A stretch of DNA of 40,783 nt from Lachnospiraceae bacterium (GTDB lineage: Bacteria; Bacillota; Clostridia; Lachnospirales; Lachnospiraceae), in the NCBI GenBank assembly GCA_017461865.1, contig JAFTVQ010000048.1:1-40783 (forward strand). The letters are read 5' to 3'. The notes beneath the pieces were generated by a model that searched no databases, was not told where the DNA came from, and saw nothing but the letters and a program-made list of their open reading frames with translations. Positions 16,638 to 25,300 of the stretch are shown here, piece after piece. A program made the translations under genes and the position numbers. Within the stretch, counting starts at the first letter, position 1; the number at the start of each line of letters is the position of its first letter.

Positions 16638-17084
16638 CCATTGCATAAAGGTCTGTGATCTTTCGTTGTATTTCTCTTCGCAGTATTTGCAGCGATAGAT
16701 TTCTTTTTTCTCATCGGAGAGCACGAATCTGTGAGGAAGTTCCTGCTCGATGGAAGTAATGCAGCGCGGATTTTTGCACTGGATGATGTTCTTGATTTCT
16801 TTCGGGAGAACCAGTTCTTTTTTATCGACGATTTCTCCGTCCTTGATGACATTTACCGTGATGTTGCGGTCAATCAGGGAAAGGACGTCAAGATTCAACT
16901 GTGTGATATCACATTCCACTTTCAAGATGTCTTTTTTTCCCATTTTATTACTTTTTGCATTTTTGATAATAGCTACCGTGTGATCCATTTTGTCCAACTG
17001 GAGCAGATGGTAGATAGCGAGACTTTTGCCGGCTTTGATGTGATCCAGAACAAAGCCTTCTTCGATTTGTCCTACATTTAACAT
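16635..17084 (-). CDS. pyrI: Aspartate carbamoyltransferase regulatory subunit
   Basis: The zinc-binding regulatory chain of aspartate transcarbamoylase, which transmits CTP/ATP allosteric control to PyrB. The 149-residue protein begins with the nucleotide-binding region (GFVLDHIKAGKSLAIYHLL) and ends with the four-cysteine zinc site CKNPRC ... CKYC (about residues 106-138). AAGGAG lies 7 bases before the ATG. It follows pyrB by 28 bases on the - strand, the normal pyrBI order. Confidence 0.95.
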   Translation of the reverse strand: MLNVGQIEEGFVLDHIKAGKSLAIYHLLQLDKMDHTVAIIKNAKSNKMGKKDILKVECDITQLNLDVLSLIDRNITVNVIKDGEIVDKKELVLPKEIKNIIQCKNPRCITSIEQELPHRFVLSDEKKEIYRCKYCEEKYNERSQTFMQW

Positions 17085-17112
17085 AATTGACTCCTTTATA
17101 ATGATTACAGAT

Positions 17113-18024
17113 TTATACGAGTTCCAAAAGAGTGAGGATCAGTGCCATGCGCACGTAGACGCCGTACTGTACCTGCTTGAAATATACTGCTCTCGGGTCT
17201 TCATCCACTTCCACGGAAATTTCATTAACACGCGGCAATGGATGGAGTACAAGCATATCCGGCTTTGCGAGGGTCATTTTTTTCTTGTCCAGTATATAAA
17301 AGTCCTTCAAGCGGATGTAATCCTCCTCGTTGAAGAAACGCTCTCTCTGTACTCTGGTCATGTAGAGCAGATCCAACTGGCTGATTGTATCTTCCAGACT
17401 GATGTGTTCCTCGTAAGGGATGTCGTTTTCGGCAAGCATTTCCGTGATGTAATCCGGAACACGGAGCTCCTCCGGAGAGATAAAAACAAATTTTATATTG
17501 TTGTACCGTTTTAATGCTTCAATCAGAGAGTGGACGGTACGTCCGAATTTTAAATCGCCGCAGAGACCGATGGTAAAGTTGTTGAGGCGTCCTTTCAGGG
17601 AACGGATTGTCAGAAGATCGGTCAATGTCTGTGTCGGATGCTGATGTCCGCCGTCTCCGGCGTTGATAACCGGAATGCGGGACTGACTTGCTGCAACCAT
17701 CGGAGCACCTTCTTTTGGATGGCGCATGGCACAGATATCTGCGAAGCAGGAAACGGTGCGGATTGTGTCGGATACGCTTTCGCCTTTTGCTGCAGAGGAG
17801 GAACCGGCATCGGAAAATCCGAGTACGTTTCCGCCGAGCCCGAGCATGGCACTTTCAAAACTTAAGCGGGTGCGGGTACTCGGTTCATAAAAGCAGGTAG
17901 CAAGCTTTTTGCCGTCACATTTGTGGGCGTAGGTATCCGGATGTTTCTCAATGTCTGCGGCCAGATCAAAGAGAGCATCCAGTTCTTCGGTGGTGAAGTC
18001 CATAGGACTCATAAGATGTCTCAT
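17113..18024 (-). CDS. pyrB: Aspartate carbamoyltransferase catalytic subunit
   Basis: Catalyses carbamoyl phosphate plus aspartate to N-carbamoyl-aspartate, the committed step of pyrimidine synthesis. The carbamoyl-phosphate loop [41 protein letters not shown] and the aspartate-loop region HPLPRVNEI are all present. The 303-residue length is typical. The ATG at 18024 is chosen because AAGGAG lies 9 bases ahead; an ATG 10 codons earlier lies before this site. It pairs with pyrI downstream to form the allosteric holoenzyme. No PyrR-type attenuator was recognised, though a hairpin lies just upstream. Confidence 0.95.
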   Translation of the reverse strand: MRHLMSPMDFTTEELDALFDLAADIEKHPDTYAHKCDGKKLATCFYEPSTRTRLSFESAMLGLGGNVLGFSDAGSSSAAKGESVSDTIRTVSCFADICAMRHPKEGAPMVAASQSRIPVINAGDGGHQHPTQTLTDLLTIRSLKGRLNNFTIGLCGDLKFGRTVHSLIEALKRYNNIKFVFISPEELRVPDYITEMLAENDIPYEEHISLEDTISQLDLLYMTRVQRERFFNEEDYIRLKDFYILDKKKMTLAKPDMLVLHPLPRVNEISVEVDEDPRAVYFKQVQYGVYVRMALILTLLELV

Positions 18025-18057
18025 AACAGTATTCTCCTTTTTGGTTTGTTTCATAGA

Positions 18058-18089
18058 AAAGGAATCGAAGAAAAAACTCCGATTCCTTT
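18058..18089 (-). terminator. Hairpin between nitroreductase and pyrB
   Basis: On the - strand, AAAGGAATCGGAG pairs with CTTCGATTCCTTT around a six-T loop, ending in TTTTC. It begins 3 bases after the nitroreductase stop and 33 bases before pyrB. It probably ends nitroreductase transcription and could serve as an attenuation point for pyrBI, for which no separate promoter is obvious. Confidence 0.55.
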
Positions 18090-18092
18090 GTG

Positions 18093-18632
18093 TTATTTGT
18101 AGATTAATAAATCGGAAACCGGTTTTCTGCGAGGTGCCGTCGGTTCCTCATCCGCATAGCCGACAGGAATGAGAGCAACAAGCTCACGGTCTTCCGGAAT
18201 TTCCAAAAGAGTTTCGATTTCAGTACGGTCAAAAATTCCCATGATAACAGTGCCGAGACCTGCTTCATGTGCAGCAAGGCAGAAGGTCTGGCTGGCCACA
18301 CCTGCATCGTACATCTGCCATGTGTCTTTGCGATCGGTTGTATAAGAACCGTCTCTTTCAAAACCACATCTGTTTTTGATAATAGTAACTGCAATCAGAA
18401 GAGGTGCATTTTCTATAATTTTGCCGTTGCCGGGAAAAGAGGTGGTGCATTCACGGCCGATTTTATTTTTTAAATCGCCTTCTACAGCAATGTAGCGTAC
18501 AATCTGTGTGTGCTTCCAGCTCGGTGCATACGATGCGGTTTCGACAACGGATTCCAAAAGAGCATGATCTACAGGATCTGCTTTAAATTTGCGGATACTT
18601 CTTCTTCCCCAAATACATTCTTTTGCTGTCAT
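18093..18632 (-). CDS. Nitroreductase family protein
   Basis: An FMN-dependent NAD(P)H oxidoreductase of the nitroreductase superfamily, 179 residues. It starts with the FMN-binding [15 protein letters not shown] and ETASYAPSW. The middle has [21 protein letters not shown] and the end has [14 protein letters not shown], all typical of the family. The physiological electron acceptor is not predictable. The ATG at 18632 is preferred because AAAGGAGG lies just upstream; an earlier in-frame ATG is ahead of that site. It diverges from the PH-domain gene, and an inverted repeat lies between its promoter elements. Confidence 0.88.
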   Translation of the reverse strand: MTAKECIWGRRSIRKFKADPVDHALLESVVETASYAPSWKHTQIVRYIAVEGDLKNKIGRECTTSFPGNGKIIENAPLLIAVTIIKNRCGFERDGSYTTDRKDTWQMYDAGVASQTFCLAAHEAGLGTVIMGIFDRTEIETLLEIPEDRELVALIPVGYADEEPTAPRRKPVSDLLIYK

Positions 18633-18670
18633 AGGATCCTCCTTTTGGGCATCAGCCAAACATTTTTCTA

Positions 18671-18699
18671 ATGATAACACAAAATATTGTGTCTTTCAA
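18671..18699 (-). promoter_or_regulatory. Promoter of the nitroreductase gene with an embedded operator
   Basis: On the - strand, TTGAAA (18694-18699), a 17-base spacer and TATCAT (18671-18676). The spacer is almost filled by a perfect 6+6 inverted repeat ACACAA-N4-TTGTGT (18677-18692), exactly where a repressor would block polymerase. Confidence 0.7.
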
Positions 18700-18728
18700 T
18701 TGCATTTCGTACAATAAATAGGTATAAT
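18700..18728 (+). promoter_or_regulatory. Promoter of the PH-domain gene
   Basis: TTGCAT (18700-18705), a 17-base spacer and a perfect TATAAT (18723-18728), divergent from the nitroreductase promoter and abutting it. Confidence 0.8.
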
Positions 18729-18756
18729 GATAAAAAAATATTGGGAGGGATTCGGG

Positions 18757-19134
18757 ATGGAATTCAGAGAACGTAAGAGGATTTTATTTTTCGGTCTGCC
18801 ATGGACCTTTACGGTGTACACAGTCAAAGAGGATATATTAAATATTCAGAGAGGCCTTTTAAAGACGGTGGAAGATGACTGTTACATGTATAAAATTCAG
18901 GATGTGCAGCTCGAGACAAGTCTTATGGAGCGTCTTTTTAAACTGGGAACGGTAGTGTGCCATACAGGTGACACGACATCACCGGTGTTAAAGATTGAAC
19001 ATGTAAAAAATGCGAGAGCAATCAAAGATTTTATTTTGGAGGCATCCGAGCAGGCGAGAATGAAGAGAAGAACATTAAATACACTTGATATCGGCAGCGG
19101 ACAGATGGCGGATGTCGATTTGGATGGGGTGTAA
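18757..19134 (+). CDS. Small PH-domain-like protein
   Basis: A 125-residue soluble protein with no signal peptide. The first half resembles bacterial PH-like domains: a start like [23 protein letters not shown], then [28 protein letters not shown], the pattern of YdbS/YdbT-type domains (strands plus the I-x-D-V-x-x-E segment). No membrane helices are present, unlike YdbS. The C terminus is charged (ARMKRRTLN ... DVDLDGV). GGGAGGG lies 7 bases before the ATG at 18757. Its function is unknown. The assignment is by motif only. Confidence 0.7.
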   Translation: MEFRERKRILFFGLPWTFTVYTVKEDILNIQRGLLKTVEDDCYMYKIQDVQLETSLMERLFKLGTVVCHTGDTTSPVLKIEHVKNARAIKDFILEASEQARMKRRTLNTLDIGSGQMADVDLDGV

Positions 19135-19174
19135 TATTTTTGCGGACATATTTTGACAATATGTTTCATAATTC

Positions 19175-19204
19175 TTGACAATTGTGCCTTTTCAAAGGTA
19201 TATT
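19175..19204 (+). promoter_or_regulatory. Promoter of the DUF805 gene
   Basis: A perfect TTGACA (19175-19180), an 18-base spacer and TATATT (19199-19204). A second TTGACAAT lies 22 bases upstream, at 19153. Confidence 0.65.
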
Positions 19205-19245
19205 TGTAGATGGATATAATTATTTTTATGAAGGGAGATTTTGTG

Positions 19246-19611
19246 ATGGAAAAGTTACAAGCATTTGTAGACAAGTTACCTGACATTTTGAAACCATGGG
19301 GAGAGGAAATTTTACTTCGCTACGTTGATTTCCAGGGAACTACAGACAGAAAGACATTCTGGACCGTATTTTTAACAAACTTTGTGATCGGATGTATTTT
19401 AGGTGTGTTGGTTCTGATTCCTGTTCTCGGAGTGATTGCAGGCATTCTTTCATGGGTGTACTCATTGGCAACTATCGTTCCGGGTATTGCAATCACAGTA
19501 CGTAGATTGAACGATATCGGCAAGTCATGGCCGTACATCTTCTTTAGTTTCATTCCATGTGTGGGATCTATTATTCTGATCGTATTCCTGGCTCAGCCGA
19601 CAGCAGAATAA
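19246..19611 (+). CDS. DUF805-like small membrane protein
   Basis: A 121-residue integral membrane protein. After a soluble N terminus with RYVDFQGTTDRKTFWTVFLTNF, it has about three hydrophobic segments (IGCILGVLVLIPVLGVIAGIL, SLATIVPGIAITVRR, IFFSFIPCVGSIILIVFLA). It carries the family motif ITVRRLNDIGKSWPY, as in the DUF805/YhaH-type proteins. Function is unknown. GGGAG lies 8 bases before the ATG at 19246; an upstream in-frame ATG has no ribosome site. It has its own promoter and a terminator 27 bases after the stop. Confidence 0.82.
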   Translation: MEKLQAFVDKLPDILKPWGEEILLRYVDFQGTTDRKTFWTVFLTNFVIGCILGVLVLIPVLGVIAGILSWVYSLATIVPGIAITVRRLNDIGKSWPYIFFSFIPCVGSIILIVFLAQPTAE

Positions 19612-19637
19612 TCATTGGATTACATAGGAAATAAAAA

Positions 19638-19673
19638 CTGCCACGGGCGCTAAGCTCCGTGGCAATTTTTTTT
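19638..19673. terminator. Bidirectional terminator
   Basis: TGCCACGG and CCGTGGCA form a strong 8-pair stem with a 10-base loop. It is followed by AATTTTTTTT on the + strand and by GTTTTTATTT on the - strand, so it serves both the DUF805 gene and the convergent 19687-20127 gene. Confidence 0.85.
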
Positions 19674-19686
19674 GGATTGCGATAAT

Positions 19687-20127
19687 TCAGAAATTATCGC
19701 CGGGGTTAGGGGAGGATAAATGCGGCATTTTTGCCGCATGTTCGGAACTACGATTGAGCAAAAACTCGTATAGGAGTCCGGTGCCAAACCAGAATGGGGC
19801 ATAATCCAGGCGGATTACGCCGTGAATATTGAGAGGAGCATCCTCGTAGTTCCATGGACAGGCGTGTCTTTTTTTCAAAAACTCGCCGGTCACAAATTCG
19901 GTGGCAAAAATACATACGGTATAAATGATCCCGCGAAGGAAGAGGGGCTTTCCTTTTAACAGAATGGTCAGCGGCTTAAGAAAAACTGCCAGACCGTAGA
20001 TGGGAAACATCCAGATTGACGTATTGCCTTTTAACCGAATGTCATGATTTTTCAATGAGCATGCGGCCGTGTACAGTATCTCGAGGCACCAACCGAGAAG
20101 ACCGCAGTTAAAGAAATTTTTAATCAT
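19687..20127 (-). CDS. CmpB-family (ABC-transporter type IV-like) membrane protein
   Basis: A 146-residue integral membrane protein of the putative ABC-transporter type IV family (PF06541-like). It has NCGLLGWCLEILYTAACS at the start, a MFPIYGLAVFL segment, RGIIYTVCIFATEFVTGEFLKKR, and the conserved PWNYED followed by GVIRLDYAPFWFGTGLLYEFL. No ATPase or substrate-binding partner is adjacent, so a transport role is not supported and the name is only the family's. The start has no good ribosome site (CTCC region only), so it is uncertain. Confidence 0.78.
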   Translation of the reverse strand: MIKNFFNCGLLGWCLEILYTAACSLKNHDIRLKGNTSIWMFPIYGLAVFLKPLTILLKGKPLFLRGIIYTVCIFATEFVTGEFLKKRHACPWNYEDAPLNIHGVIRLDYAPFWFGTGLLYEFLLNRSSEHAAKMPHLSSPNPGDNF

Positions 20128-20150
20128 ATTTGGAGTATGTCCGAAAGTGC

Positions 20151-20179
20151 TTTATTTATTCGTGAAAAATGGGTATAAT
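20151..20179 (+). promoter_or_regulatory. Promoter of the 6S-like RNA / folC leader
   Basis: A perfect TATAAT (20174-20179) is preceded at 17 bases by a weak TTTATT (20151-20156). The start would be near 20186, matching the first base of the long inverted repeat that closes the RNA. Confidence 0.55.
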
Positions 20180-20185
20180 TTGAAA

Positions 20186-20360
20186 GAATGTTATATGGAG
20201 CAAAAAGCAATATCTATCTTGACTCAGACACGCTTGCGCTCCGATAAAAACGCAGCGGTACTAGACTCGCAAAAGCATGAATGCTGTTGCTCGGCAAGGA
20301 CCGGCGTTTTTAAAGGGTCCTTGTCAAGATAGGTATTGCTTTTCGCATATGCATTCCTTC
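20186..20360 (+). ncRNA. ssrS: Candidate 6S RNA (or long structured folC leader)
   Basis: About 175 nt that fold into one long rod. The 5' strand from GAATG (20186) through GCAATA-T-CTATCTTGAC (to 20223) pairs with GTCAAGATAG-G-TATTGC (20323-20339) and on to CATTC (20352-20356), about 30 pairs with small bulges. Inside is a large bubble containing CTCCGATAAAA on the 5' side, a 3' strand hairpin CAAGGACC ... GGGTCCTTG, and an apical stem. Size, rod shape, bubble, 3' strand hairpin and a promoter at its first base fit 6S RNA, which binds RNA polymerase. No T-rich terminator follows and folC starts 30 bases later, so a cis-acting leader is the alternative. Confidence 0.5.
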
Positions 20361-20389
20361 AAATTATTTCATTTGGAATGAGGTATGGA

Positions 20390-21685
20390 ATGAATTACAG
20401 AGAAGCGATGGAGTATATAGAGTCCCTGCAGGTGCTTGGGAGTGTACCGGGACTTGAAAATATGATAAATTTGTGTGAAAAGCTGGGAAATCCGCAGGAT
20501 AAGCTTACGTTTGTACATATTGCGGGGACGAACGGGAAAGGATCCGTGTCCGCCTATCTTTCGGCAGTACTTGCAGCAGCAGGTTACCGTGTCGGTGCGT
20601 ACAATTCCCCGACCATACGGGAGTACAGGGAGCGAATCTGTGTAGGTGGCCGGATGATTTCACAGAAGTCATTTAGTGAATTGGTGACGATTGTGAAAGA
20701 GGCATGTGATGTTTTGGTTAGCGAAGGGAAAACTCATCCGACACCCTTTGAGGTGGAGACGGCGCTGGGATTTCTTTATTTTGTGCAAAAAAAGTGCGAC
20801 TACGTCATTCTGGAATGCGGAATGGGCGGTAAGCTGGATGCAACCAACCTGATTAAGAACACAAAAGTTGCGGTTTTGACACCGATCAGTATGGACCATA
20901 TGTCGTTCCTCGGTGACACGATTTCGCAGATAGCAGAGAATAAGGCCGGCATCATTAAGCCGGGATGTCAGGTGGTCAGCGCGCAGCAGTCGGAAGAAGC
21001 AGCCGAGGTCATCGGACGGATTTGCAAGCAGCAGTCGATTGTACCGCAGTGGGTACGGACGGAGGATGCGTCTGACATCCGTTATGGCTTAAAGCAGCAA
21101 TCTTTTGTGTATCAGAATCAGCTTGCGGTAATTATTTCGCTGGCGGGTAAATATCAGATTGAAAATGCGCTGTTGGCACTTAAGGTCATTGATGTGCTGA
21201 GAGAAGCGGGCGTGAAGATTCCGGAAAAAGCAGTCTTAAAAGGGTTTGCTTCGGCAAAATGGAGCGGACGTTTTGAGGTGCTTGCCGAGAAACCTGTTTT
21301 TGTGGCGGACGGAGCGCACAATGAGGCCGGAGCCAGAAAACTGGCGCAGTCGATACAGTTTTATTTTACAAATAAGAAGATTATCTATATAATGGGAGTG
21401 TTAAAGGACAAGGAGTACGGTAAGATAATTGAGCTTACGGCTCCGTTTGCCGATCAGATTATTACGGTGAAAACTCCGGACAATCCGAGGGCGCTGGATG
21501 CTTATGAACTGGCTTGTGCAGTCAGTGAGTATCATCCGAAAGTGACGGCGGCAGGAAGCCTTGAGGAGGCTGTGGAGATGAGTTATCTGCTCGCAGATAA
21601 AGAGAGTGTGATTGTTGCTTTCGGCTCACTTTCATATCTCGGAAGACTGATGGACATTTTGGAAAAACGTCAAAGGAAAGTGTGA
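20390..21685 (+). CDS. folC: Bifunctional folylpolyglutamate / dihydrofolate synthase
   Basis: An ATP-dependent ligase that adds glutamate to dihydropteroate and to tetrahydrofolate. The 431-residue protein has the Mur-ligase-type P loop [15 protein letters not shown] (about 43-57), [42 protein letters not shown], and the C-terminal domain with SGRFEV and [12 protein letters not shown]. The ATG at 20390 is chosen because GAGG lies 6 bases upstream; an earlier ATG is inside the structured leader. It overlaps no neighbour; folE starts 4 bases after its stop, so the two are one operon. Confidence 0.95.
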   Translation: MNYREAMEYIESLQVLGSVPGLENMINLCEKLGNPQDKLTFVHIAGTNGKGSVSAYLSAVLAAAGYRVGAYNSPTIREYRERICVGGRMISQKSFSELVTIVKEACDVLVSEGKTHPTPFEVETALGFLYFVQKKCDYVILECGMGGKLDATNLIKNTKVAVLTPISMDHMSFLGDTISQIAENKAGIIKPGCQVVSAQQSEEAAEVIGRICKQQSIVPQWVRTEDASDIRYGLKQQSFVYQNQLAVIISLAGKYQIENALLALKVIDVLREAGVKIPEKAVLKGFASAKWSGRFEVLAEKPVFVADGAHNEAGARKLAQSIQFYFTNKKIIYIMGVLKDKEYGKIIELTAPFADQIITVKTPDNPRALDAYELACAVSEYHPKVTAAGSLEEAVEMSYLLADKESVIVAFGSLSYLGRLMDILEKRQRKV

Positions 21686-21689
21686 AGAC

Positions 21690-22253
21690 ATGGTAGATAA
21701 AAAGAAAATAGAAACAGCAGTGCAGATGTTGCTGGAGGGAATCGGGGAGGACCCGGCAAGAGAAGGTCTTGTGGAGACACCGGCGCGGATTGCACGCATG
21801 TATGAAGAGATTTTTGCAGGAATGCAGGAAGATGCAGCCGATCATCTGCAGAAGACATTTACATCCTCAAATACAGGAATTGTTTTGGAGAAAGATATCA
21901 CCTTCTATTCCATGTGCGAGCATCATATGCTTCCGTTCTACGGCAAAGCGCATGTGGCTTACATACCGAATGGAAAAGTGGTCGGCCTCAGTAAGCTGGC
22001 GCGAACTGTCGATGTGTTTGCCAAACGTCTTCAGCTGCAGGAACAGATGACGGACCAGATTGCGGATGCTCTTATGGAAGATCTGGGCGTGGCAGGAGCC
22101 ATGGTGATGACGGAGGCGGAACATATGTGCATGACCATGCGTGGCATCAAAAAGCCGGGAAGTTCGACGGTCAGCATCGCCGTGCGCGGTAAATTCGAGG
22201 AGGACGAAGCACTCCGCAATACATTTTTTGAAATGCTTCGGGGAAGTAAGTAG
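21690..22253 (+). CDS. folE: GTP cyclohydrolase I
   Basis: Converts GTP to 7,8-dihydroneopterin triphosphate, the first step of folate synthesis. The 187-residue protein shows [15 protein letters not shown], the zinc and substrate motif [42 protein letters not shown] and [17 protein letters not shown]. All expected catalytic Cys/His residues are present. It is coupled to folC. The next folate genes (HD, folP, folBK) lie 5.1 kb away, beyond an inserted surface-protein module. Confidence 0.96.
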   Translation: MVDKKKIETAVQMLLEGIGEDPAREGLVETPARIARMYEEIFAGMQEDAADHLQKTFTSSNTGIVLEKDITFYSMCEHHMLPFYGKAHVAYIPNGKVVGLSKLARTVDVFAKRLQLQEQMTDQIADALMEDLGVAGAMVMTEAEHMCMTMRGIKKPGSSTVSIAVRGKFEEDEALRNTFFEMLRGSK

Positions 22254-22317
22254 GCGAAGTTGGGGACGGAAGTTCTTGACATAGATTGCTCATAATGAGG
22301 GTAAAAAAGGAGAGAGA

Positions 22318-25300
22318 ATGAAAAAAATGATGAGGGGAGTAAAGCAATTTTTTGTTATGGTATTGACAACTGTACTTGTAGCAGAAAGTGTTTTCATGCC
22401 TGTAAACGGAGAAGTAAAAAAAGGCGCAAGTGCGCAAACAGAAACTGTAGAGCAGCAGATATCGGACAACTCTGTGAAAAATCACGGAGAGGAGACGATA
22501 TCTGCTAATTTTGTTTTTGAAAAGGAACCGGCGGTTTCCGAAAACTCTGTGATTACAACAGAGCGGGAGAAAGAGTTACCCCGTGAACAGTCCGTATTAC
22601 CATGCGGAGGGATCGATGGAGCCCTTACGTGGAGTATTGATGAAAAAGGACATCTGACGGTCACAGGGAAAGGAGATTATGAAGAGAGTCCGGATTGGAT
22701 TTTGTACGAAAAGGATATTAAGTCAGCGTATATCAATGTGCAGGAAATTACAAATATGTATCGTTTTTTCTATTGTTGCAGAAATATGACAGAAGTCGAT
22801 TTTGCGGATACGGATACGAGTCAGGTGACGGATATGGGATATATGTTTGGCCAGTGTGAGGAATTGGAAGAACTGGATATCAGTAAATTTAATACCGAAA
22901 AAGTGAAAATGATGTCCTGCATGTTTTCTGAGTGCAAAAAATTAAGAAGATTGGATCTTTCATCTTTTGATACTTCAAATGTAACTACTATGGCAGTGAT
23001 GTTTTTAAAGTGCGAAAGTTTAGAAAGCTTAGATTTGCGGAATTTTGACACTTCAAAAGTGGAAAGTATGGTTAGGATGTTTGAAGGTTGCACATCTATG
23101 CGTAGTGTGAATGTCAGCAGTTTTGACACTTCGAATGTGAAAAACATGAATAGCATGTTTGAAGGATGTTCATCTATGCGCAGTTTAAATGTCAGCAGTT
23201 TTGATACATCAAATGTAATTGATATGCTTCAGATGTTTAGAGATATGACTTCACTGGAACTGTTAGATTTGAAAAATTTTGACACGTCAAATATAACTGA
23301 TACATCGTGGATGTTTATGGGATGCAGCAATCTAGAATATTTGGATGTTACAAGTTTTGATACAAAAAATGTTACAGATATGAGTGCTATGTTCTGGGGA
23401 TGCAAAAAGCTAAAGTCCTTAGATGTCAGCAATTTTGAAACGTGTAACGTGACTAGTTTTTCTACAATGTTTGGAGAATGCAGTTCGTTGAAAGAAATAG
23501 ATGTCAGTAATTTTGATACTCAAAAGACGTATTATACAGATAGCATGTTCTTAAACTGCAGTGAATTGAAGGAATTGGATATCAGCAGTTTTAAAACAAA
23601 TAGAGCCATATACATGGATAAAATGTTTAAGAATTGCAAAAGTTTGACAAAACTTGACATGTCCGGACTAAATACAAGTAATGTGAAAGACATGAATCAT
23701 ATGTTTAGTGGATGTAGCGGGTTGACGGAGTTGGATACATCCGAACTTGATACAAGTGCAGTGACTGACATGAGTTATATGTTTAGCGGATGTAGTGGGT
23801 TGACGGAATTGAGAACACCGAAAAATACTGAAAACGTAACTGATATGTCGGGGTTGTTCAGTAATTGTAGCAGATTATGTAATATAGATGTTTCTCACTT
23901 TGATACGTCTAATGTAGAAGATTATTGTGACATGTTTTGCAATTGTGCTAACTTGAAAGAAATAGATGTGAGCAATTTCGATACAAGGAACTCACGCTAT
24001 ATAGGTGGTATGTTTAGTGATTGTCATTCTTTGAAATGTATAGATGTCAGTAACTTTGAAATAAAGGATAATGAGCGCTGGGCTTTTGTGGTTACTGATT
24101 GTGAGAATTTGATTTCTTTGACTGTAAACGCGGATGTGATGTCGGCATTGGCAAAATATAGCTGGAACATAGATTTTCGGGGATGTGAGATGTTGAGTGA
24201 TATTTATTTTACAGGAACATCAAGCGAATGGGCAGGTATAAAACGTTACTGGCAGGAATCGGAAGTTCCAAAATTAAAATACGTAGCTGTTCATCTGTCC
24301 GACGGAACCATTGAGCAGGATATATATCACGAGGATGAAACCTTTCACTATATTGAAAATGGCGGTTTCGGATCGCAAGAATCTATTCCTAACAGCTATA
24401 CGTGCGACTTGTCGGCACTTTTTGACAACAGCTACAATTATCATCATGATCTTGCAAAGGTATCGATACGGGCGGCCATGGCAGCGATGTCCACCGAAGG
24501 AGGGACCAATTCGAGCAATATCGAGGAAATGATGAATGATCTGAATGTTTCCAACAGGGTTATCCATTATACGAGTCCGGACTATAACTCCATCGGATAT
24601 GCCATGGGAACAAGGCGCATTTATCACAATAACGAGAAAAAGACGCTGATTATGGTGGCAATACGAGGCGGTGGTTACGGTGCCGAATGGGGCGGTAATG
24701 CCAATGTTGGCTCCGGTATGAACCATGAAGGGTTTGATCTGGCTGCAAAACAGGTTTATGTGGCGCTGAATCAATATATCGGCTCGCTCAAGGAGGATGA
24801 GTTCACGGACGGAAGCGATATTGTTGTCTGGATCAGTGGATACAGCCGCGGTGCTGCGACAGCGAATCTTCTGGCGGCGAAGCTGAGCGATGATAACCTT
24901 GCAAGTGGCGTATTGGCGGAATATAATGTTACTGAGGATCATATCAGTGCAGTACAAAATATGAATGTCCATGCATTCTGCTTTGAATGTCCGCAGAACA
25001 CAACGGATTCAGACAGCAATTCACTGAAATATGCGAACATTGTCAATGTCATCAATCCGAAGGATTTTGTGACCTATGTTGCGATGAATAACGGATGGGA
25101 CTGGAAGTTCCGGCGCTACGGAAAGGACTATGTTCTGCCGGATGAGGCGAATATGAGCGAGTATGCTACCTATAGACGGCGTATGGAACTGGCATATCAG
25201 GGAAGCACAGTGCCGGAGATGGGTGCGAATCAGTCGGTACTCGCTAAGGATGCAGCATGGCAATTAGCAAATGTAATTTATTATGATAGTTATGCTTATA

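Noticed and set aside
20200..20345. THF riboswitch or T-box before folC
   Set aside because: The conserved THF-riboswitch core and the T-box AGGGTGG motif are absent. The rod shape fits 6S RNA better.
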